This document shows, piece after piece, positions 1 through 5,280 of a DNA stretch of 6,715 bases. The notes under the pieces are model-generated. The model ran no database searches. It was not told the DNA's origin and was given only the letters and a program-made list of their open reading frames with translations. Source of the DNA: an uncultured Candidatus Saccharibacteria bacterium (GTDB lineage: Bacteria > Patescibacteriota > Saccharimonadia > Saccharimonadales > Saccharimonadaceae); the NCBI GenBank assembly GCA_947253285.1, contig CAMXXV010000014.1, positions 1 to 6,715 on the forward strand, in the 5' to 3' direction. Position 1 is the first letter of the stretch. Each line of letters starts with the position of its first letter. The position numbers and the translations under genes were made by a program.

Positions 1-19
1 TAGATTTTTAAGATATTTT

Positions 20-48
20 CCCCACATTGTCAAGTGTGAGGGTAAAAT
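20..48 (+). promoter_or_regulatory. Imperfect hairpin and TAAAAT box upstream of the first surface-protein gene
   Basis: CCC+CACA (20-26) can pair with TGTG and GGG (35-42) around an 8-base loop, with A39 bulged. A TAAAAT box follows at 43-48 and could be a -10 element for the gene at 65. No convincing -35 lies 16-18 bases upstream, and there is no TGn extension, unlike the other promoters in the window. The hairpin has no T-tract, so it is not a terminator on this strand. It may be a leader structure, an operator or chance. Confidence 0.25.
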
Positions 49-64
49 AGCCACTTCGGCGCCT

Positions 65-2080
65 TTGGCGCCAACAGTCAGCCGTAATTTTGCGGCGCCC
101 GCCGTGGCGTTTAGTCTGTTTGCTTTAGTTGCTGCGCCATTTATTCTCACTGCGCCGGCACATGCGGCCGACGATAACACCGTCAGCATTGCTGTTGACC
201 AGAACGCTGCACTAAAGCCTACTGGCACACTCTATAAAGCCACCACAAACGTTAAGGTTACAACCGGCAAGCCATACGGCTCTAATCTTACCATGCAAGC
301 CGATACGGCCGACCTTGTAAACAGTAAAGACTCTACTCACAAAATCTCTGCCACTCCAAGCTCCACACCAGTTGCATTGAATGCCAACCAGTGGGGCTAC
401 TCTCTAAATAAGTCAGCCACCACTTTTAGCGCCGTCCCAGCTGGCGCCCAAGCTACACCAGCCGTCATTGTTGATACATCAGTTAAGGGTAAGCAAGCGG
501 GTTGCAATTGTAAGGACTATTGTGATACCACTGTTACTTTTGCGGCTAACGTCGACCCATCAAAGTTGGCTAGCGGTAGCTATTCTACTACGATTACTTA
601 TACTGCGACTGCCAAGCCGGCGCCAAAGCCACCAGTTGTTGACCCAACAGTTTGCAAGTCTGGCGACCCAAAGAACGATTGCCAAGTCGACCTTGACGCC
701 AACATGATTCCAGTTAAATATACTGGCAGCACCACCAATGCTCAGTGGACTAGTCTCGCCAACCCTGAAGACAGCTCAAATCAAGGTAACTGGTACAACT
801 ACAATAACAAGCAGTGGGCTAACGCTATTACTGTTAAGCCAGAGGCCTTAAGCAAGTATAAGAATCAGACTAAGATAGTTGACCAAGCGGACGTTTTGGG
901 CTATTGGGTGTACATTCCGCGCTACGCTTATGAGGTTATGCGTCGTGATGGTACGGATAAGCCAGTTACGGCCCAAAATTTCCTGATTAGTTTTGAAAAA
1001 ACAACCACGCCGAAGCGTCGTCCAGCCGTTTGCTCAGAGAAAGGCAAAGACTACCGCACAGAATGCGGCCTTAACCGTGACTACATCAAGGGCCAGCTAA
1101 GCAACGCCGGTACTTGGGCTACTCACCCAGCCTTTACCTTCGGCACCAAGGAGCTCAATGGCATCTGGTTTGCTAAGTTTGAGGCGACGGGTGATGCGAA
1201 TCGGCCAACGGTCTTACCAAACCAGCCACATGTATCCGGATATAGCATTGGTGTTGATGGTGGTGTCGGTAAGTTTTATGCATTAGCTAAAAAGCTCGGC
1301 GTTAATGACCAAAATAATGTCGGTGGTATGAGTATTTCTGCCACTCAGAATAGCCACCACTTAGCTAAACTTAGCTCCCACATGGTCAACAATAATGATT
1401 GGGGTGCCGCAACCTACCTATCTGCTAGCGAGTATGGTGCAGGCTATGATAAAGTCCAGATAAATAGCCAAAATGAGCACTACGATACTAACTCATATAG
1501 TTTTGGTGATGATGTAGTAGGAACTACCGGCTGTGGCCCACAAGCTAACGGCAATACCAGCACCTATAATGATAGTGGTACCCTTGGTACTCAATTTGCT
1601 TGTAGCTCAAGCGACCCACAGCGTGCCTACAATGGCACCCTTGGCCAACTTGCCAGCACCACCAACAATCCAACTGGCATTTACGACATGTCTGGTGGTG
1701 GCTGGGAATACGTTGCAGCTAGTTATAGTGATAACCTAAATAACTCAAATACCAACAGTTACTTTGGTTCTAACGCAGCTCATCCACCATACGTCAATAC
1801 CTATAACATAACCAACCTAAACAGCTGTACATTCTCTACCTGTGGTGGCCAAGCCTTATATGAAACCAATAATGGTACAGGCGATGGCCATGGAAGTAAC
1901 CAATGGAATAGTCAATGGTTAGATATGGACGGTTTCGCGTCATACTCCCCTTGGTTCCGCCGTGGCGGCGTCTATGGCGATGGTTCGTACGCCGGGTTGT
2001 TCTATGCGTACGATGACAGTGGCGGCGGCAACGGCTACTATAACGCGTTTCGCGTTGCACTCGCGCCTCTGCAAGACTAA
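65..2080 (+). CDS. Secreted SUMF1/C-type-lectin-like surface protein, candidate DGR target
   Basis: 671 residues. A signal peptide (residues 1-34, hydrophobic 9-30, cleavage likely after the A-H-A at 32-34) predicts export. Residues 36-190 are Thr/Ser/Ala-rich and look beta-rich. Residues 197-295 form a module with DANMIPVKY (211-219), a WYNYNNKQWANA stretch from W243 and GYWVYIPRYAYEVMRRD (279-295). Then come ELNGIWFAKFE (363-373), NNNDWGAATYLSASEYG (442-458) and YDMSGGGWEYV (540-550), the last resembling the YDMsGnvWEWv signature of SUMF1/CLec-fold proteins. Paired cysteines (197/206, 323/334, 490/513, 588/593) recur in the downstream paralogue and suggest extracellular disulfides. No sorting motif or C-terminal anchor is visible. 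The start is TTG at 65 with no clear SD. The frame is open to the window edge without an ATG, so a start upstream of base 1 is possible, but the leader length matches that of the paralogue. Residues 630-666 look like a DGR variable region. Ligand unknown. Confidence 0.85.
   Translation: MAPTVSRNFAAPAVAFSLFALVAAPFILTAPAHAADDNTVSIAVDQNAALKPTGTLYKATTNVKVTTGKPYGSNLTMQADTADLVNSKDSTHKISATPSSTPVALNANQWGYSLNKSATTFSAVPAGAQATPAVIVDTSVKGKQAGCNCKDYCDTTVTFAANVDPSKLASGSYSTTITYTATAKPAPKPPVVDPTVCKSGDPKNDCQVDLDANMIPVKYTGSTTNAQWTSLANPEDSSNQGNWYNYNNKQWANAITVKPEALSKYKNQTKIVDQADVLGYWVYIPRYAYEVMRRDGTDKPVTAQNFLISFEKTTTPKRRPAVCSEKGKDYRTECGLNRDYIKGQLSNAGTWATHPAFTFGTKELNGIWFAKFEATGDANRPTVLPNQPHVSGYSIGVDGGVGKFYALAKKLGVNDQNNVGGMSISATQNSHHLAKLSSHMVNNNDWGAATYLSASEYGAGYDKVQINSQNEHYDTNSYSFGDDVVGTTGCGPQANGNTSTYNDSGTLGTQFACSSSDPQRAYNGTLGQLASTTNNPTGIYDMSGGGWEYVAASYSDNLNNSNTNSYFGSNAAHPPYVNTYNITNLNSCTFSTCGGQALYETNNGTGDGHGSNQWNSQWLDMDGFASYSPWFRRGGVYGDGSYAGLFYAYDDSGGGNGYYNAFRVALAPLQD
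1952..2066 (+). other. Candidate diversity-generating retroelement variable region (VR)
   Basis: Encodes residues 630-666, W-F-R-R-G-G ... A-G-L-F ... N-A-F-R-V-A-L, the scaffold seen at the end of many CLec-fold DGR targets. Between the scaffold residues, codons 636-639, 642, 647 and 649-660 are GTC, TAT, GGC, GAT, TAC, TAT, TAC, GAT, GAC, AGT, GGC, GGC, GGC, AAC, GGC, TAC, TAT and AAC. All end in C or T and all are reachable from AAC or AAT by changing the first or second A, as adenine-directed mutagenesis would produce. The 3' end (2045-2065) is GC-rich, like an initiation-of-mutagenic-homology segment. Limits are approximate. No template repeat or reverse transcriptase is in the window, so a plain CLec terminus without active diversification is the alternative. 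Confidence 0.62.
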
Positions 2081-2140
2081 ATCTGCGGTGGTGTACACCG
2101 CCGCCGTTCCAGTACCAGACAATAAGAGGAGCAGAGGCGC
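2063..2140. repeat. 10-bp perfect inverted repeat flanking the first gene's stop and palindrome
   Basis: GCGCCTCTGC at 2063-2072 (last codons of the first gene) is the exact reverse complement of GCAGAGGCGC at 2131-2140. The arms enclose 58 bases, including the stop codon and the 20-bp palindrome at 2085-2104, so the transcript or a DNA strand could form a nested stem-loop. No T-tract follows, which argues against an intrinsic terminator. The role is unknown; it could be a 3'-end mRNA structure or part of a DGR target site. Confidence 0.5.
2085..2104. repeat. Near-perfect 20-bp palindrome just after the VR-bearing gene
   Basis: GCGGTGGTGTACACCGCCGC. The central ten bases (2090-2099) are a perfect palindrome, and outside a single T/G mismatch (2089/2100) four more GC pairs form. 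Drawn as a hairpin it has an 8-pair stem with one wobble and a 4-base loop (GTAC). It begins 5 bases after the stop codon. DGR target genes characteristically carry a short hairpin/cruciform with about an 8-bp stem and 4-base loop just downstream of the VR, which stimulates cDNA integration. The following bases (cgttccagta) lack a T-run, so a terminator is unlikely. Confidence 0.7.
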
Positions 2141-2241
2141 TCGCCGGCGCACTACTCGCACCCATATCGGCCCACACCTTCAGAGCATGTACCCCAAAAC
2201 GGAACTCAAAATCCTAGATGTATCGAACTAATACAAGCGGG

Positions 2242-2270
2242 TTTACTTGCTATTACGCCTGTGCTATAAT
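2242..2270 (+). promoter_or_regulatory. Sigma-70-type promoter of the second surface-protein gene
   Basis: A consensus -10 TATAAT (2265-2270) with TG extension (TGC at 2262-2264) sits 17 bases after TTTACT (2242-2247), which matches 4 of 6 bases of TTGACA. Transcription should begin near 2277, giving a leader of about 29 bases with a strong SD. The second paralogue is therefore independently transcribed. The rest of the 225-base gap (2081-2305) holds the palindrome and inverted repeat described separately, and I see no gene in it. Confidence 0.8.
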
Positions 2271-2287
2271 AGGAATATCTAAGCCAT

Positions 2288-2296
2288 AGGAGGTGG
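2288..2296 (+). promoter_or_regulatory. Strong Shine-Dalgarno site fixing a GTG start
   Basis: AGGAGGTGG contains the full anti-SD complement AGGAGGTG and ends about 10 bases before the GTG at 2306. No ATG in this frame lies nearby, so this site decides the start. It contrasts with rpsU and yqeY in the same window, which have no SD. Confidence 0.85.
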
Positions 2297-2305
2297 CCAA
2301 CAATA

Positions 2306-4429
2306 GTGGAGCTAAGGTCTAAATTGCAGCGAATTTATTTGGTGGGCGGCATGGCACTGAGTGTACTCGCCACTCTTCTGGTACTACATCCGGCGTCGGT
2401 GCAGGCGCGGCGAGCCAGCCAGAACGCGACACCGGCCGGTGACGGCATCGAAGTTGAGTCCGTTGACGAGTTGAAGTTGCAGCGGGGCGAGCATCGCTTT
2501 TACAAGTCTACTGCTCACATTTTTGTCAAGACAGGCTGGAAGTACGGCTTTAGTGTGACCATGTTGGCGTTGACGCCGGATTTATTGCACAATCCGAACC
2601 CTATTTCTGATTGTGGTAGCGTTGTGATCGCAGCCCCTAAGAGCTATGAGCCGGTGGATTTGCAACCGGGGCAGTGGGGCTTTAGCCTCGACCAAAATGC
2701 CACCAAGTTCAGGCACATCCCGAGTATGTGGCAGGCTCGGCCGCACGACGATCCACTGCTGATAGCTGAAACGGCTCCAGACAAGCCCGGCAAGTGTGCC
2801 AGCGTCCATGAGTGTGACGTGCCGGTGACTTTTGCGGCCAATCTGGATTCAAGTAGTATTGTTTCTGGTAAATATGAGACCAACGTTTATTACACGGTGA
2901 CCGCTAAGCCGCTCCCGCCGCATGTGATTGATGAGCCGAGCATGAGTCCCAACTTTTGCCAGTCCGGCAATGCAGCGAACAGCTGTAAGGTTGATATCGA
3001 CGCTAACATGATTCCAGTGCGCTACGATGCCAACCACGCCGAGTGGACGAGCGTGGCTAAGGCTGAAGACGCTGCGCATCAAGGTAGTTGGTATGATTAC
3101 AACAAGAAGCAGTGGGCGAATGCCGTGACGGTGAAGAAGGAAGCTCGCGCGAAGTACAAGGGTAAGAGCGTGGCGATTGACCCAGCCGATGTCTTGGGTT
3201 ACTGGGTGTATGTGCCGCGCTATGCTTATGAGGTGATGCGGCGTGACTTCAGCAACCACCATCCAGTAGAGCCGCAGAATTTTGCCATTCACTTTGAAAA
3301 ATCGACCGACCCAAGGCGCACTCCGGCGCCATGCGAGCGTAGTTCGTACTTCATGCCTGATTACCGGAAGGATTGTAAACTCGACCGCAGCTACATTGCT
3401 GGCAAGCCGAGCAAGAACGGCACGTGGGCGACTCATCCAGCGTTTAGTTTTGGCAAGAAGGAGCTGAACGGCATCTGGTTTGCGAAGTTTGAGACCACTG
3501 GTACGAAGACTCAGCCAACGGTGCTGCCGAACCAGCGCCGTATGACTGGCACTGACCTCGGTGGCGACGCTGCGGGTTTGTTCTACACATTAGCTAAGAC
3601 TGTGGGTGCTGTTGACCCTGGTAATGTCGGCGGTACGCGCATTAAGGACGCGCCAAGTAACACGCACGACCTCGCCAAGTTTAGCTCACGCATGATAAAC
3701 AATAAGGATTGGGGCGCCTTGGCCTACCTCAGTGCCAGTGAGCTTGGCACGGGCTACAAGGGTTTGCAGTCAAACAATCAGACCGACGACCAAATGGACG
3801 CCGACCAGAATTTCAGCAAGGGTGTAACGGGCTGTGGCGCCGGCACGGGCGAAGACTACTCCGATACTGGTAAGTTGGGTACGGAGCAAGCTTGTAGCGC
3901 AAGCCACCCAGAGTATGCTTATAATGGCACCGTCGGACAGCACGCCAGCACCACTGGTAACGTGACGGGCGTGTACGACATGGCGGGCTATGGTGGCTAC
4001 GTGGCAGCAAAGTACGTTGTTGATCCAAACGCGTTGATACCGAGCTCCATCCCAGAGTTCGCGCGGCCGAAGTATTCGTGGTATCGCAAGAGCGACCCGA
4101 CCGGCATTGGCGCGCCACTCAACTCGCCGTACCTCAATACTTATAACTTCTCGTCGTTTGATAAGTGCACCTATGAACTTTGCGGTGGGCAGGCTAGCTA
4201 CGAAGTTCATAACATTTACGTCCCGTCCGGCCCAAATCAGTGGCTGGGTCAAAAGTATGACGATTACAAGATGGAGGTTGAGGGTACTTGGGTCTACCGT
4301 GGTGGCAGCAGTGACCTTGACGGCGACATTGCGACAGGTGACCGCGGTATTTACACCTTCCACCTTGCGAACGGCAGTTCAACCGGCCAAGACGGCTTGC
4401 ACATTGTCTTAGGCGCATTTAAGCAGTAA
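2306..4429 (+). CDS. Secreted SUMF1/C-type-lectin-like surface protein, diverged paralogue
   Basis: 707 residues, starting at GTG with a strong SD. The signal peptide has a basic n-region (R4, K6, R9), a hydrophobic core 10-27 and V-Q-A at 32-34. The domain order is that of the upstream protein: beta-rich N-terminal domain, DANMIPVRY, WYDYNKKQWANAVTVK, ADVLGYWVYVPRYAYEVMRRD, ELNGIWFAKFE, NNKDWGALAYLSASELG and YDMAG (557-561). Cysteines 218/227, 343/357, 510/530 and 621/626 match those of its neighbour, so the two are clearly homologous along their whole length. Differences: the W-E of the YDMsGggWEYV motif is missing (YDMAGYGGYV), there is an insertion before the last cysteine pair, and the tail (W662 onward) ends GLHIVL rather than AFRVAL. 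GTG and GCG codons are far commoner than in the first gene. No anchor or sorting signal is visible. A secreted or surface binding role is inferred; the ligand is unknown. Confidence 0.88.
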   Translation: MELRSKLQRIYLVGGMALSVLATLLVLHPASVQARRASQNATPAGDGIEVESVDELKLQRGEHRFYKSTAHIFVKTGWKYGFSVTMLALTPDLLHNPNPISDCGSVVIAAPKSYEPVDLQPGQWGFSLDQNATKFRHIPSMWQARPHDDPLLIAETAPDKPGKCASVHECDVPVTFAANLDSSSIVSGKYETNVYYTVTAKPLPPHVIDEPSMSPNFCQSGNAANSCKVDIDANMIPVRYDANHAEWTSVAKAEDAAHQGSWYDYNKKQWANAVTVKKEARAKYKGKSVAIDPADVLGYWVYVPRYAYEVMRRDFSNHHPVEPQNFAIHFEKSTDPRRTPAPCERSSYFMPDYRKDCKLDRSYIAGKPSKNGTWATHPAFSFGKKELNGIWFAKFETTGTKTQPTVLPNQRRMTGTDLGGDAAGLFYTLAKTVGAVDPGNVGGTRIKDAPSNTHDLAKFSSRMINNKDWGALAYLSASELGTGYKGLQSNNQTDDQMDADQNFSKGVTGCGAGTGEDYSDTGKLGTEQACSASHPEYAYNGTVGQHASTTGNVTGVYDMAGYGGYVAAKYVVDPNALIPSSIPEFARPKYSWYRKSDPTGIGAPLNSPYLNTYNFSSFDKCTYELCGGQASYEVHNIYVPSGPNQWLGQKYDDYKMEVEGTWVYRGGSSDLDGDIATGDRGIYTFHLANGSSTGQDGLHIVLGAFKQ
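4289..4426 (+). other. CLec-like C-terminal tail, possible diverged or fossil variable region
   Basis: Residues 662-707 begin W-V-Y-R-G-G, equivalent to W-F-R-R-G-G of the first protein, and contain G-I-Y-T-F aligned with G-L-F-Y-A, then G-L-H-I-V-L aligned with A-F-R-V-A-L. Codons 667-675 and 681-686 all end in C or T, as in a VR. However, many cannot come from AAY by changing only adenines in a shared template, the conserved F-R is gone, and no 20-bp palindrome follows. It cannot share a template with the first gene because the scaffold bases differ. Confidence 0.35.
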
Positions 4430-4438
4430 GTCTAAGAC
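4406..4438 (+). repeat. Stem-loop straddling the stop codon of the second surface-protein gene
   Basis: GTCTTAGGC (4406-4414) pairs with GTCTAAGAC (4430-4438) through nine pairs including one G-T wobble, leaving a 15-base loop that holds the stop codon. No T-tract follows, so it is not a standard intrinsic terminator. It could protect the mRNA 3' end. Its placement over the stop recalls the inverted repeat at the end of the first gene. Confidence 0.4.
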
Positions 4439-4462
4439 TCAGTCGCGCCCGCAACAAAATGT

Positions 4463-4491
4463 TTGCGTTATAGGATAAAGTTTGTTATAAT
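4463..4491 (+). promoter_or_regulatory. rpsU promoter, extended -10, leaderless or nearly so
   Basis: Consensus -10 TATAAT (4486-4491) preceded by TGT (4483-4485), with TTGCGT (4463-4468) at 17-base spacing as a weak -35. Expected transcription start is 4498-4500, and the rpsU ATG begins at 4500. There is no room for an SD, so the transcript is predicted to be leaderless or to have a leader of one or two bases. Confidence 0.8.
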
Positions 4492-4499
4492 GTAGCTAT

Positions 4500-4724
4500 A
4501 TGATTACAGTGAAGAGAAAAGATGCCCGTGAGGCTAATGAGAATTTGCTACGCCGCTTCAACCGCCGCGTGTTGCAATCAGGGGTGATTGCAAACGCCAA
4601 GGCTGCCCAGCGTTTCAGCAAGCCAATTAGCAAGCGTGAGCGCCGCGAGGGTGCTATCATCCGCGAACAGCGCAAGGCAGAGAAGACTTTGCAGATTCGT
4701 CTTGGTCTTGCCAAGGCTCGCTAG
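4500..4724 (+). CDS. rpsU: 30S ribosomal protein bS21
   Basis: 74 residues, strongly basic, within the usual 55-75 range of bS21. It starts with the characteristic MITVKRKDAREANENLLRRF pattern (beta-strand residue run, then Arg-rich helix with RRFNRRVLQSG at 18-28), followed by KRERREGAIIREQRKAEK, a long basic helix typical of the C-terminal half. bS21 binds the 30S platform near the anti-SD region of 16S rRNA and assists initiation. The ATG at 4500 is the natural start because the conserved N-terminal strand begins there. The gene has its own promoter immediately upstream and a terminator downstream, and yqeY is the next gene. That rpsU-yqeY adjacency is common in bacteria and supports both assignments. 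Confidence 0.92.
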   Translation: MITVKRKDAREANENLLRRFNRRVLQSGVIANAKAAQRFSKPISKRERREGAIIREQRKAEKTLQIRLGLAKAR

Positions 4725-4758
4725 TCTAGCTTGTCGGCAATTAGCCTGAAGACCCAGC

Positions 4759-4789
4759 AAAAGCACCACCCAGCAGAGGTGGCGCTTTT
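4759..4789 (+). terminator. Intrinsic terminator after rpsU, possibly bidirectional
   Basis: CCACC (4766-4770) pairs with GGTGG (4778-4782) around a 7-base loop. After one A/C mismatch the stem continues with GC/GC and AAAA/TTTT. The T4 tract 4786-4789 follows the stem on this strand, and the A-run at 4759-4762 would serve the opposite strand. It separates rpsU from the yqeY transcript. Confidence 0.8.
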
Positions 4790-4796
4790 CGTTATG

Positions 4797-4824
4797 TTGG
4801 GTGATTGGGCTGGTGTGCTACAAT
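4797..4824 (+). promoter_or_regulatory. yqeY-adk-map promoter, extended -10, leaderless
   Basis: TACAAT (4819-4824) preceded by TGC (4816-4818) is an extended -10. TTGGGT (4797-4802) lies 16 bases upstream as a weak -35. Seven bases after the -10 is position 4831, the A of the yqeY ATG, so the transcript is predicted to start on the initiation codon. No SD is present. Confidence 0.75.
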
Positions 4825-4830
4825 ATTACT

Positions 4831-5280
4831 ATGAGTTTACAAGAACAAATTAAGGCGGATTTTAAGGCAGCAATGCTGGCGCATGATGAAGTGAGAAAGC
4901 TCACCATCAGTGGTTTGAAGTCGGCCATGCAGTATAAAAAGGTGGCGTTGGGGAACCAAGCCGACCTCACAGAAGACCAGATGCTTGACGTCGTGGCAGC
5001 ACAAGTGAAGCAGCGCGACGATTCAATCGCCATCTATCAGCAGGCGGGTGACACGGAGCGTGCCGCAGCCGAGCAGGCGCAACGCGACATTTTAGCGGCG
5101 TATTTACCGAAGCCACTTTCGGCGGACGAGCTGAGCGCCGTGGCGCATGAGGTAATTACGGCGAACAACTTCACGATGAAGGACATGGGTAAGGCCATTG
5201 CCGCCGTTAAGGCGAAGGTTGGCCACGCCGCCACCGGTGGCGACATTGCCGCGGCGGTTAAGCGGAGCTTCAACCAATGA
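4831..5280 (+). CDS. yqeY: GatB/YqeY domain protein
   Basis: 149 residues, the typical stand-alone YqeY length of about 150. It carries the family pattern throughout: an N-terminal helix with KADFKAAMLAHDEVRKLTIS, a central helix pair with VKQRDDSIAIYQQAG and AAYLPKPLSADEL (89-101), and the C-terminal KDMGKAIAAVKAKVGHAATGGDIAAAVKR that resembles the tRNA-binding tail of GatB. It is thought to act around tRNA or amidotransferase function, but the exact role is unsettled. The start is the ATG at 4831. A GTG in frame at 4801 would add ten residues but falls within the promoter, and family members begin near MSLxEQI. Its TGA stop overlaps the adk start by four bases (ATGA), indicating translational coupling. 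Confidence 0.92.
   Translation: MSLQEQIKADFKAAMLAHDEVRKLTISGLKSAMQYKKVALGNQADLTEDQMLDVVAAQVKQRDDSIAIYQQAGDTERAAAEQAQRDILAAYLPKPLSADELSAVAHEVITANNFTMKDMGKAIAAVKAKVGHAATGGDIAAAVKRSFNQ

Noticed and set aside
2085..2104. Palindrome as an intrinsic terminator
   Set aside because: The stem is strong but is followed by cgttccagta, not a T-tract.
1962..2231. Plus-strand open frame of 89 codons spanning the end of the first gene and the following gap
   Set aside because: It runs out of frame through the VR and the palindrome, and the translation is low-complexity with no start signal.
2105..2241. Possible template repeat or DGR accessory RNA in the gap
   Set aside because: I could find no stretch here resembling the VR scaffold, and no reverse transcriptase motif occurs in any frame of the window.
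2849..3436. Long minus-strand open frame of 195 codons inside the second surface gene
   Set aside because: It lies wholly opposite a well-supported gene, has no SD or recognisable motif, and is explained by codon bias of the sense strand.
3770..4363. Minus-strand open frame of 197 codons
   Set aside because: Same reasons: antisense to conserved coding sequence, with no family resemblance.
4801..4830. GTG start adding ten residues to YqeY
   Set aside because: It overlaps the promoter -10 and precedes the predicted transcription start; family members begin at the MSLQEQI equivalent.
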